Assembly: GCF_000745455.1 (NCBI RefSeq)
Contig: NZ_JQJI01000008.1
Location: 1 to 64,000 of the forward strand
Direction of reading: 5' to 3'
DNA from: Mesoaciditoga lauensis cd-1655R = DSM 25116
GTDB taxonomy: Bacteria > Thermotogota > Thermotogae > Mesoaciditogales > Mesoaciditogaceae
DNA length: 64,000 bases
Part shown: piece by piece, positions 36,536 to 44,378 of the stretch
Position numbering within the stretch: the stretch's first letter is position 1
How the letters are laid out: every line of letters starts with the position of its first letter
Program-made: the position numbers and the translations under genes
The notes under the pieces: model-generated
Databases searched by the model: none
What the model was told of the DNA's origin: nothing
The model's input: only the letters and a program-made list of their open reading frames with translations

Positions 36536-37774
36536 TCATCTCGCCGCGTCCGCAAAATTCACGCCGTACGATTCAACCGCAAATGGAAAGTCGGTGAAGA
36601 TGTTAGAACGCATCGAATGAGCAGTGGCAGCGAATCCAAAAACGGACGGCGTGCTAACGTACAGATTTTTTATCTTGCCGTTAGTTATGTCAAGGCGATA
36701 AACCACACTCCCGCTAGGTGACTCACAAGCTCCAAGTCCTTCACCATCACGGATTTCAAAAACCGTCTTGTTTTCCTGATCCTCAAATCCACTGAGCATT
36801 TTGGTTATGAGCTTTGCGCTTTGCATGATTTCGTGGGCCCTCACTTCCATTCTTGAAAGCGAATCGCCTTCTTCATCTGTAACGGGAATGAAATTGGAAT
36901 AAACTTCTTCATTCACCCTCAAATCTTCTTCAACGTTGCAAGCTCTCAAAGCGGGACCGGTAAGCCCAATCTTTTGGGCACTCTCGGCATCGAGAATTGC
37001 CGTTGAATGTAACCTGTCTATGTAATTTCTACTCGTTAGAGAATGCTCAAATAATTTTTCGAATTCGAATGAAACCTTTTTGATCCTTTGAGATACTTCT
37101 TTCAGCGCTTGTTTGTCTGGAACAATACTCACTCCACCTATTTTTACAAAGTCCCGCAAGAAGCGTGAATTCGAGAAAAGCCCGTTTATCCGCAAAAGAT
37201 CTTCAAAGAGGCCCTGAAGATGAGAAGCTAAAACAAGCTGAGCGGCTGCCGAAGCCAACCTGGAAATCACATACATGTGGTTGTACATTCTTTCCAATTC
37301 CAAAGCGACAGTCCGCAAAACTTCTATATCGAACGGAAGTTTTATTTTGCACGCGTTTTCTACAGCACGTGCATATGCCAAAGCATGGGAAACACCAAAG
37401 TTCCCACAGATAGATTGTGCCATTTTCAAGCCTTCTTCAACGCTTTTTCCGTTCATGCCAACATCTATTTCTCGTCGTTTGTAAGACGTGTCGATTTTGA
37501 CCTGCAATATCCTTTCACCATACGTGAAGAGATGATAAACGCCGGCTTCACCAACGCCAGATGTGACAGGACCATACCTGAAATCGAAAACACCTTCGCC
37601 CGTGACATCTTCTTCACTTTCAAGAGGGTCTTTTACGATCGTATCTCTGTTTCGTATGAGTTTGGCATTTTCAAAATCGTCCGCGTTTCCATCTTCAACA
37701 AACACCTTTCCGTTTTCTTGAACGATCAAAAATTCTCTTCCATCTTTTTCATATATGCCAAGCAATTTTTTCAT
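36536..37774 (-). CDS. HycE/NuoCD-like large subunit lacking [NiFe] cysteines (EhrL-type)
   Basis: This 412-residue homologue of the group 4 hydrogenase large subunit has a short NuoC-like N-terminus and a NuoD-like body with ALELERMYNHMYVISRL. In true hydrogenases, nickel is bound by RxCGxC near the N-terminus and DPCxxC near the C-terminus. Here these read SICGNFGVSH (one cysteine left) and DFPFAVES (none). It cannot hold a normal [NiFe] site. It matches energy-converting hydrogenase-related (Ehr) proteins. Its ATG overlaps the stop of the upstream antiporter-like gene in ATGA. Confidence 0.85.
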   Translation of the reverse strand: MKKLLGIYEKDGREFLIVQENGKVFVEDGNADDFENAKLIRNRDTIVKDPLESEEDVTGEGVFDFRYGPVTSGVGEAGVYHLFTYGERILQVKIDTSYKRREIDVGMNGKSVEEGLKMAQSICGNFGVSHALAYARAVENACKIKLPFDIEVLRTVALELERMYNHMYVISRLASAAAQLVLASHLQGLFEDLLRINGLFSNSRFLRDFVKIGGVSIVPDKQALKEVSQRIKKVSFEFEKLFEHSLTSRNYIDRLHSTAILDAESAQKIGLTGPALRACNVEEDLRVNEEVYSNFIPVTDEEGDSLSRMEVRAHEIMQSAKLITKMLSGFEDQENKTVFEIRDGEGLGACESPSGSVVYRLDITNGKIKNLYVSTPSVFGFAATAHSMRSNIFTDFPFAVESYGVNFADAAR

Positions 37775-39156
37775 TTTATCATCCCCACAGAAAGCAGCTG
37801 GTTAATTTGAGGTACGAAGAAGATCACGAGAAAAGCCAATGAGGTGTTCACGATTGGAACGATGGTACCGACCCTCTTTCTCTCTGTTACAACAGTGTCT
37901 GTTGGTTTGGAAAAGACCATGGAACCAACTTTGTAGTTGATGCTGATAAAAGCCACCAACAAGAAAGAAATAACCAATAACGCGTAAAAGAGTGGGAAGT
38001 ACTTGAGAATTCCGTATATTATAAGCAATTCACCGATAAACGTTCCAAATGGAGGTGTACCTGTAACGGCTAACGCCGAAAAGAAAAGCGTGTAACCGGT
38101 AAATGGCATGCGTTGAGATACGCCTTTGACGTCTTCTATTTTCTTGCTTTTGTATCTCGCCAATATGTTTCCACTAAGGTAAAAGACGGATGATTTTGCA
38201 AACGCGTGTGAGAGAGCCAAAACAACTGCTCCTATAAAAGCGTACTTCCCTAACGATAAGCCTATAAGCATCATTCCCATGTTTTCCATCGTTGAATACG
38301 CGAAGAGCCTTTTGTAATTTCTTTGAACGATCATCAAAGTGGCCGCAGTTGCAACGGTAAGCAGGCCAAGCCAGAAGGCAAACTCCTTAACCATGCCCAC
38401 ATTCACTATTTGCATGATCCTCGCAACAGCGTATAAGGCTACGGCAAGTAGTATTCCAGAAAACGCCGCGCTAACCGGTGCCGGCGCTTTTCCATGCACG
38501 TCTGGCAGCCACGTGTGCATCGGGAAAATTCCCCCTTTGGTGCCATATCCTATTACGGCCATCATGGTGCCGAGAATCAATATCTTGTTCGTTTGGACGC
38601 CTTGCATCATTTGCTGAACGTTCAAAGTGTCTGTTACGCTGTAGATGAATATGTTCGCAAGCAAAGATATGATCAATCCAACGGAAACGATTATTATGTA
38701 CCTCCACGTCGCTTCAATGGAAGTCTCCGTGTTTTCAGTTGCAACCAACAGAGCACTCGTAACCGTTGTCGCTTCTATGCCAACCCAAATAAGGCCTAAA
38801 TCGTTTACAGAAACGGTAAAGAGCATGCTAAACGCGAATAAATTCATCAAGAAGTAATAAAAGTGCTTTTCGAATGACGGATTGTCTATGTATTTCATGT
38901 AAGTCGTGGAAAACGTTACCGTGCTTGCATATATCATGCTTACCATGATAAGCATTATCTTGGAAAGACCATCTATGTAAAGATAATGGTTTGTGTAAGA
39001 CGGTAAAAACACCATGATAAACGCCACCGCAACCGTGGAAAAGGCGGCTATGATTGAGACAACTTCCTCAAAATAAGTTTTCTTTACAAGACATAACAAC
39101 GAAGCAGCCAAAGTAAAGAACATCGGCAAAATGTAAATATAATTCATCGCTCTCAT
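37771..39156 (-). CDS. Antiporter-like subunit of Ehr complex (HyfF/HyfD family)
   Basis: This 461-residue membrane protein of the NuoM/HyfF type has about 14 hydrophobic segments. The core keeps GYGTKGGIFPMHTWLPDVHG and LVATENTETSIEATWRYIII, with conserved Lys, His and Glu. The start is ATG 39156, overlapping the stop of the HyfE-like gene, or ATG 39147, which is better spaced from AGAGG. It is a predicted H+ or Na+ translocating subunit and the third gene of the operon. Confidence 0.88.
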   Translation of the reverse strand: MRAMNYIYILPMFFTLAASLLCLVKKTYFEEVVSIIAAFSTVAVAFIMVFLPSYTNHYLYIDGLSKIMLIMVSMIYASTVTFSTTYMKYIDNPSFEKHFYYFLMNLFAFSMLFTVSVNDLGLIWVGIEATTVTSALLVATENTETSIEATWRYIIIVSVGLIISLLANIFIYSVTDTLNVQQMMQGVQTNKILILGTMMAVIGYGTKGGIFPMHTWLPDVHGKAPAPVSAAFSGILLAVALYAVARIMQIVNVGMVKEFAFWLGLLTVATAATLMIVQRNYKRLFAYSTMENMGMMLIGLSLGKYAFIGAVVLALSHAFAKSSVFYLSGNILARYKSKKIEDVKGVSQRMPFTGYTLFFSALAVTGTPPFGTFIGELLIIYGILKYFPLFYALLVISFLLVAFISINYKVGSMVFSKPTDTVVTERKRVGTIVPIVNTSLAFLVIFFVPQINQLLSVGMIK

Positions 39157-39788
39157 CCTCTCAGCTCATCGAACTCACCTACATCAGCAGATGAATCCTT
39201 CATCATTCTCACAACGACACCCGCTATGGCTATTATTCCTATAAGATCAAGCACGATACCTGCTTCAACTATAAAAGGCAAGCCCGGGAAAAGGTAACCC
39301 TCGAAAAGGAACAAGGCATTCTCCATCGTCATGTAGCCTATCAATTGAATGAAGGCGTTCCTTCGTGAAATTATGAGAAACGCACCTTGAAGAAGTAAAG
39401 CCATTGGAATCGAACCTTCAACCAAATGAATCGAATTGTAGAAGGTGACCCTGTAAAGAACGTAAGCAAAAACCACGATAAGCAGCGATATCACTATTGA
39501 CATGGCGGTGCTGACAACAGGTTTTATCTCCCTTTCTCTCCAATGATCTCTTACGATCCTTCGTTTCATGTACCAAGGAATGAAAAAGCCTCTCACAAAC
39601 GCGCTGATCAGGGATAAGGCTATAACGTAAGGGGAGTTTTGAACAATTCCCAGATAAAACAGGAAAAGTGCGATTATGTAGGAAGAAATGGAAAAAGTTG
39701 TGATTATCTTTTTTGTGTATATCTCCCATTGCATGAAAAGTACCATGAGAATCTCGAAAAAACCGACAAGTGCAAATGTTTCTCTCAT
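39153..39788 (-). CDS. HyfE-like membrane subunit of Ehr complex
   Basis: This 211-residue protein has about six hydrophobic segments and resembles HyfE (a NuoK-like core with extra helices). The C-terminal half, IQLIGYMTMENALFLFEGYL and VEAGIVLDLIGIIAIAGVVV, matches the NuoK-like region with its conserved Glu residues. It lies one base after the NuoH-like gene and overlaps the next by four bases. Confidence 0.82.
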   Translation of the reverse strand: MRETFALVGFFEILMVLFMQWEIYTKKIITTFSISSYIIALFLFYLGIVQNSPYVIALSLISAFVRGFFIPWYMKRRIVRDHWREREIKPVVSTAMSIVISLLIVVFAYVLYRVTFYNSIHLVEGSIPMALLLQGAFLIISRRNAFIQLIGYMTMENALFLFEGYLFPGLPFIVEAGIVLDLIGIIAIAGVVVRMMKDSSADVGEFDELRG

Positions 39789-39789
39789 C

Positions 39790-40740
39790 TCAAACCCTCC
39801 CCACGGTCGTGTAAAATGCCAGGAAACTCAAGAAAGCCAGAGAAAAGGCAAAGGCGAGATAATCGAAATTCTTGAACAGCCTGAACTTCGATATGCTCTC
39901 TTCGAAGAGTGCGATGCCTATCACAAGGCCCAACAATTTCAAGAAATGAACACCTGAATAAATGAAGACGGACAACAAGTTCAATTTCATTGGCACGAAG
40001 AAAGGCATGGTGTAAACGTTCAAAAAGACGCTCATGAGCAAGAATTTTTTCACGTATCCGCCCCATTTTTCGAAAGCCAGATCCATTCCGGAATACTCCA
40101 TGCTCATCCCTTGATCGATCATTCCAAGTTCCGCTGTTGAGTGTCTTTCTATTGGAAGGCGTCCAAGCTCCACTATGAGCACCATGAAGAAAGCGGCAGC
40201 CACAAACCAATGAGTCAACGAAAGGTACCACTTAGACGACGATTGCAGCACGTTGTTTATGACGTAAGGATTGTTCGTGCCAGAGATAACTCCAAGCATT
40301 ATGAATATCAAAACGGTTATGGGTTCTGCTAAAGCTCCCATGCTGGCCGCCCTTGACAAGCCCAAATGAGAATAATTGCTTCTGCTATCCAACGCTGCCA
40401 GTTTTTTAACAAGCGCCGCCGCGCCGAATATCAACCCACCGCCTATGAAGTCCACCGTAGGTCCAAATTGAAGTGGAAAAGCGGTTATGATTGGCAGTAC
40501 AAGCGTAAGCAAACTGTACATTGCAAAGCTCACGTAAGGCGCTCTGTGAAAGATAGGAGAAGAATGATTTGGGACTATTATCTCTTTTCTGAAAAGCTTG
40601 TAAAGATCGTAGTAAGGCTGAAAGATACTGGGGCCCTTTTTCGATTCGATTCTTTCTTCAATTTTGGATAAAATGCCAAATACAAGTGGAGATAAAAGTA
40701 GAACATATAGAAGCTGTACAACGCTTAAAAATACAAGCAT
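39790..40740 (-). CDS. NuoH/HyfC-like membrane subunit of Ehr complex
   Basis: This 316-residue membrane protein belongs to the NuoH/HyfC family, which joins the peripheral and membrane arms. It has eight hydrophobic segments and the conserved loops SKKGPSIFQPYYDLYKLFRK and ELGRLPIERHSTAELGMIDQ; the second differs from the usual PVDNPATHLELT form but keeps the Glu. Its ATG follows a T run and the GGAGG that also forms the terminator stem of the fluoride riboswitch. It is the first gene of the operon. Confidence 0.88.
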   Translation of the reverse strand: MLVFLSVVQLLYVLLLSPLVFGILSKIEERIESKKGPSIFQPYYDLYKLFRKEIIVPNHSSPIFHRAPYVSFAMYSLLTLVLPIITAFPLQFGPTVDFIGGGLIFGAAALVKKLAALDSRSNYSHLGLSRAASMGALAEPITVLIFIMLGVISGTNNPYVINNVLQSSSKWYLSLTHWFVAAAFFMVLIVELGRLPIERHSTAELGMIDQGMSMEYSGMDLAFEKWGGYVKKFLLMSVFLNVYTMPFFVPMKLNLLSVFIYSGVHFLKLLGLVIGIALFEESISKFRLFKNFDYLAFAFSLAFLSFLAFYTTVGRV

Positions 40741-40774
40741 AAAAAAACCTCCTATCCAGATTTTGGGTAGGAGT
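40741..40774 (-). terminator. Riboswitch expression platform: terminator overlapping ribosome-binding site
   Basis: CTCCTA (40773-40768) pairs with TAGGAG near 40752-40747, with extra CC/GG pairing, and is followed by seven T before the ATG. The 5' side shares bases with the aptamer pseudoknot strand ACTCC, so fluoride binding should block the hairpin. The 3' side is the ribosome-binding site GGAGG, so translation as well as transcription may be controlled. Confidence 0.75.
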
Positions 40775-40816
40775 CATCGGCCTTCGAAGGCTTTACGGCG
40801 AACTCCACCGCCGGTG
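40766..40816 (-). ncRNA. Fluoride riboswitch (crcB motif) of the Ehr operon
   Basis: On the minus strand the aptamer reads GGCGGTGGAGTTCGCC, then GTAAA, GCCTTCGAAGGC and CGATGACTCCTACC. These match the crcB motif: P1 (GGCG/CGCC), the loop-to-3' pseudoknot GGAGT (40806-40802) with ACTCC (40774-40770), and a hairpin GCC/GGC. The conserved GATGACTCCTAC end is present. This RNA family binds fluoride. It lies immediately before the NuoH-like gene. A TATAAT box at 40833-40828 fits a start near 40821. Confidence 0.88.
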
Positions 40817-41042
40817 TTTGTAAAGGATTATACGGAAAGCAAGTTAATTAAAGATTATTAGATATTAAACATTTGTTGTATGCGAATGAATTTTAGCTTC
40901 CCAAGAAAGCACTGCCAACAAAAATATATGGTTCTCATCAGTTTAGTGCGGGTAAAACATGCCGATTCTCTATTCTGTCTGTTGCTGTAGTTCTGAATAA
41001 AATCATTCCAAAATACCCTGTTGTCAAGTGAAAGAACAAGCA

Positions 41043-41223
41043 TCCTCGAAGTACTTGTCAGAACATATGAGCTCTCCATCTGGAAATTCACAAATATGAG
41101 GTTGAGAGGCACAGGACGTGCCGAGAAAGCGAAGCACTCACGGACGAGTGTCTGAGCGTGCCTCATATTTTGAATTGTAAGAGGGAAAAAAGAGCGAATC
41201 CGTTCTGACAAGTACTTCGAGAG
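41043..41223 (+). repeat. Structured interspersed repeat, copy E (best preserved)
   Basis: This copy shows the element most clearly. Ends CTCGAAGTACTTGTCAGAAC and GTTCTGACAAGTACTTCGAG are perfect 20-base inverted repeats. Nested inside are CTCCATCT/AAGAGGGA-like arms, ATATGAGG/CCTCATAT arms, the GGCAC-AGGAC-GTGCC hairpin and the CACTC/GAGTG hairpin, then GCGAATCC before the right end. No open frame is conserved across copies. It lies between the Ehr operon leader and the next gene, and 41224-41292 holds nothing else recognisable. Confidence 0.88.
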
Positions 41224-41292
41224 TGAGGATTTAATTCTTGAAATTTCTGTCAGAACTTCAAAACACACATTTTCCAGATGACGAAAATGCAT

Positions 41293-42264
41293 TCATAATT
41301 CTTCTATGACGAATTTCAAATTATCGCTCATTTCCTTTGCCAGCTTTGCAACATCTTCCCACGTGTAAATTTTTGCTGGAAAAAAGAAATTCCATATCAT
41401 CTTGAAAAACTCAATCACGCCTCCGAAAAAATTTTCATGAAGAATTTTAACTTGATTGACTTGTAAAACTGAGGTATTGGGTAATCCGGAAATTTGTGAT
41501 ATGGATTTAATGCTTTTGACGATTTCAGAAATATCTGACCACGAACGCTCTATTTCGCCGCTAAGGATATCAAGATGAGATAAAGTTTTCACGTCTTCAA
41601 GAAAGTTCCTTATGTCTTCTATTTCACTAAGTGCCATGTAAGCTTGATAATATACGGGTACACTAAGGTGAATTATTTTGAAAAAGTACATGATGTTTTC
41701 TTCCAATTTCTTGCTTTTGAGGGGAAGCTGGGAGACGGTGTTTTTAAAATCAATCCATACCTTTATTCTTTCTTGGAGTATTTCAATTTGAGATCTGAGA
41801 GACTTTTGAACATCTGGATCACTGGAGTTTTTTAGTTTTTCTTTCAACTCCGCAAGTTGCCTCTCCAGTAAACGAACTTGATTTTCCGCTTGCGTGCTCT
41901 CTTTTGACGCTTGCTGAATGAGCTTTTCAAAGCCTTCCCTTATCGATGTGCTGTTTTCGTCTATTTCTTTGTACTGCTGGTAAAGGGTTTGGAAGACATC
42001 TTTTGCCTCTTCAATTATCGTAGAAGTTGAAATGGGGTTTTCCCCGTTTCTTTTCTCATTTATGGCTTTTTTTAACCTTTTGATCCCTTCAAGGCCTTTT
42101 TCAAGTCTTGCGTAAACGAAGCCGGCTCTGTAAGTTACTATGGAACTTGCCGTTTTTGTGGTTTGGAGTGCCAACATTTTCATGCTTATCTGTTGAGAAA
42201 AGGCTATACCTATAGTTAGAAAAAGCATTAAAAGCGTTGCAAACAACAAAGATCTTTTTTGCAC
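41293..42264 (-). CDS. Exported coiled-coil protein of unknown function
   Basis: This 323-residue protein has a signal peptide (residues 1-23, KRSLLFATLLMLFLTIGIAFS) followed by an almost wholly helical sequence. A strong coiled coil covers about residues 110-170 (QAENQVRLLERQLAELKEKL). A hydrophobic patch FFKMIWNFFFPAKIY near residue 285 could contact the membrane. The start is GTG 42264 behind AAGGAGGG. It stands alone between the two fluoride-riboswitch units. I do not recognise a family. Confidence 0.75.
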   Translation of the reverse strand: MQKRSLLFATLLMLFLTIGIAFSQQISMKMLALQTTKTASSIVTYRAGFVYARLEKGLEGIKRLKKAINEKRNGENPISTSTIIEEAKDVFQTLYQQYKEIDENSTSIREGFEKLIQQASKESTQAENQVRLLERQLAELKEKLKNSSDPDVQKSLRSQIEILQERIKVWIDFKNTVSQLPLKSKKLEENIMYFFKIIHLSVPVYYQAYMALSEIEDIRNFLEDVKTLSHLDILSGEIERSWSDISEIVKSIKSISQISGLPNTSVLQVNQVKILHENFFGGVIEFFKMIWNFFFPAKIYTWEDVAKLAKEMSDNLKFVIEEL

Positions 42265-42689
42265 TTAAAACCCTCCTTCCTTTTTCCATGGAAGAACGGA
42301 ATTCATTTCGAGTTTTTCTTGGTAAGAGACGCACATGAATTCTGGAGAGTTAAACGGGCAATTGAAGCACAAATTTAAAAGATGAAATGGTGGTTTTCGA
42401 GGAGTACTTCTATTTACAATTATAGATCAGCATGTAAAGGTTGTACAGTCCTCTCGCTATTAGTAGGTAACAAAGATAGAACCAACTTTCAATTTTCTTG
42501 GTAGTGGCATAGGTAAGTGTTTTTTGAATAATGCCATTCTTTCGTTATGAATGCCGCTTTAAGGGCGATCAATGCAATTAAAATGAAGCCTAACCAGGGC
42601 TGATTCACTCTTTTATTCGGAGCCAAAAACTCCAATTCAATGAGCTCATGTGCAAAAGCTAGCAGGGAAATGACATAAGAGTTCTCGTG
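42265..42689. other. Intergenic region without recognisable genes
   Basis: This stretch lies between the exported coiled-coil gene (minus strand) and the promoter of the MutS-like pair. It must hold the promoter of the former. I saw no repeat, RNA or credible reading frame. Confidence 0.5.
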
Positions 42690-42718
42690 TTGAATCCGCA
42701 TTTCAAAAGTGGTAAAAT
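42690..42718 (+). promoter_or_regulatory. Promoter of the MutS-like operon
   Basis: TTGAAT (42690-42695) and TAAAAT (42713-42718) are 17 bases apart. Transcription would start at about 42725, exactly where the fluoride aptamer begins. Confidence 0.75.
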
Positions 42719-42723
42719 GAGAG

Positions 42724-42771
42724 AAGGAGATGAAGCTCTCCTTTAATGCTGATAGCAGCTGATGGCTTCTG
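42724..42771 (+). ncRNA. Fluoride riboswitch (crcB motif) of the MutS-like operon
   Basis: The aptamer reads GGAGATGAAGCTCTCC, TTTAA, TGCTGATAGCA, GCTGATGGCTTCT. P1 is GGAGA/TCTCC (42726-42730 with 42737-42741). The pseudoknot GAAGC (42732-42736) pairs with GCTTC (42765-42769). The inner hairpin is TGCT/AGCA with a three-base loop. The GCTGATGGC...CT end is as in the Thermotoga fluoride riboswitch. Every element of the crcB fold is present. Confidence 0.9.
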
Positions 42772-42792
42772 AAAAGAATGCCATCATTTTTT
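42760..42792 (+). terminator. Riboswitch-controlled intrinsic terminator
   Basis: TGATGGCTTCT (42760-42770) pairs with AGAATGCCATCA (one bulged T), loop GAAA, followed by TTTTTT. The 5' half contains the pseudoknot strand GCTTC of the aptamer, so ligand binding and terminator formation exclude each other. This is the standard fluoride ON switch. Confidence 0.9.
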
Positions 42793-42821
42793 ATGCGGTG
42801 GAAGAAAAAGGAGGCTTGACT

Positions 42822-44378
42822 TTGGCCTTTGAGAGCATTTTGTTTAAAACATTTAAAACCTCCCAGACAAACGGCAAATTGGAAATGCCAGACTTCTTTC
42901 ATGATTTAAATATAGATCAGATCGTAAACTCGCTTGTGGGATTTAAGGGAGAATACAACTTGAGGGATTTTTTTTACATCATTCCAACAGATGTTGAAGA
43001 GATAAAATATCGCCAAGAGATCATGAAAGATCTGGAAAACAAGAACGTTTTCTCCGTAATAGATGAATTTGCCATGAAGATGCGCAAAAGCCGCCTTTAC
43101 AAATCTTACAGTGATAAACTGACTTTGAATTATCAAAAGGAAAGATGGTTTGTCGATGCGGTAGATGTTTACGTGAAAGCCGTAAAGGAATTGCTTGAAA
43201 GACTGGAAAATGTTGATTTGAAATCTCAAGGGCTTATCCAATTCAGAGAATATTTAGAATCTTATGTGAACTCAAACAAATTCATGGAACTCTTTTCACA
43301 AACGCAAGAAGTCCTTTCAAAGCTTTCCCGCATCAAATACACGCTTTTGATAAAAGAAAACAAAGTTAAAGTTCAGAAATACAATGGTGAAAAAGACTAC
43401 GCGTCTGAAGTCCTGAAAACGTTTGAAAGATTTAAGCAAGGAGCCGTTAAAGATTACACAGTTGAATTCGATGAATCTATGGATATGAACGGTGTTGAAG
43501 AGAAAGTGCTGGACTTGGTGGCAAAGCTGTATGAGGAAGAATTTTCGGATTTGGAAAGATTTTACGGCGTAAATGCCTCTTACATCGATAAAACAATTTC
43601 AAGGTTTGATAGAGAAATTCAGTTCTACGTCACCTATTTAGAATACATAGAGCCATTGAAAAAAGGTGGACTAGATTTTTGTTATCCAGAGTTTACCACT
43701 TCAAAAGAGATATACGCAAAGGATGCTTTTGATTTGGCGCTGGCTTTCAAATTACACAGAGAGAGTTTAAGAGTGGTGAGCAACGATTTTTACTTGAATG
43801 ATCCTGAAAGGATCATAGTCGTTACTGGTCCAAATCAAGGCGGAAAAACGACATTCGCACGCATGTTTGGGCAAGTGCATTATCTTGCAAAGATGGGTTA
43901 CCCCATACCTGCAAGTAAAGCGCGACTCTTTTTGTTCGACAACATATTTACCCATTTTGAAAAAGAGGAAAAGATAGGGAATCTCCGCGGAAAATTGGAA
44001 GACGATTTGATAAGAATAAGAAATATCTTGGATAAGGTCTCTAAAGATAGCATCGTAATAATGAACGAGATCTTTTCTTCCACAACTCTTGAAGACGCGA
44101 AATTTTTAGCCAAAAAAGTCATGGAAGAGATAATGAAAAAGGATTCCATCGCCCTATTGGTCACCTTTATGTACGAGTTATCTGAATTGAATGAAAAAAC
44201 GGTTAGTATGGTGAGCACCGTTTCTGAAACAAATCCAGAGATGAGAACGTACAAGATTTTAAGAAGACCATCGGACGGACTTTCATATGCCGTTTCATTG
44301 GCAAAAAAATACGGCCTCACTTACGAGCAGTTGAAAAAGAGGGTGAAAGATGAAAGTTTTTCTGATGCACGAAGATAA
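42822..44378 (+). CDS. MutS-related ATPase protein 1 (no mismatch-recognition domain)
   Basis: This 518-residue protein has MutS core/lever helices and a C-terminal MutS ATPase domain. Walker A is VTGPNQGGKTT near residue 350, the Walker B region IVIMNEIFSSTT. There is no N-terminal mismatch-recognition domain with its FxE motif, so it is not classical MutS; such MutS-like proteins are known downstream of fluoride riboswitches, with unknown roles. The start is TTG 42822, seven bases after AAGGAGG; the open frame starting at 42762 would begin inside the riboswitch. It overlaps the next gene by 29 bases. Confidence 0.85.
   Translation: MAFESILFKTFKTSQTNGKLEMPDFFHDLNIDQIVNSLVGFKGEYNLRDFFYIIPTDVEEIKYRQEIMKDLENKNVFSVIDEFAMKMRKSRLYKSYSDKLTLNYQKERWFVDAVDVYVKAVKELLERLENVDLKSQGLIQFREYLESYVNSNKFMELFSQTQEVLSKLSRIKYTLLIKENKVKVQKYNGEKDYASEVLKTFERFKQGAVKDYTVEFDESMDMNGVEEKVLDLVAKLYEEEFSDLERFYGVNASYIDKTISRFDREIQFYVTYLEYIEPLKKGGLDFCYPEFTTSKEIYAKDAFDLALAFKLHRESLRVVSNDFYLNDPERIIVVTGPNQGGKTTFARMFGQVHYLAKMGYPIPASKARLFLFDNIFTHFEKEEKIGNLRGKLEDDLIRIRNILDKVSKDSIVIMNEIFSSTTLEDAKFLAKKVMEEIMKKDSIALLVTFMYELSELNEKTVSMVSTVSETNPEMRTYKILRRPSDGLSYAVSLAKKYGLTYEQLKKRVKDESFSDARR

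Noticed and set aside
36055-40740. Functional hydrogen-evolving [NiFe] hydrogenase or formate hydrogenlyase
   Set aside because: The nickel-binding cysteine pairs are absent, two N2 cysteines are lost, and no formate dehydrogenase or ferredoxin-type subunit is present.
40858-41292. Minus-strand open frame of 144 codons over repeat E
   Set aside because: Most of it translates the repeat; similar peptides arise at copies B and G, so it reflects the repeat rather than a protein family.
42762-42821. Upstream start of the first MutS-like gene at ATG 42762
   Set aside because: This ATG lies inside the riboswitch and terminator stem; TTG 42822 has a proper AAGGAGG site.
42489-42902. Minus-strand open frame of 137 codons
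   Set aside because: It crosses the promoter, riboswitch and start of the MutS-like gene, with no ribosome-binding site or recognisable protein.
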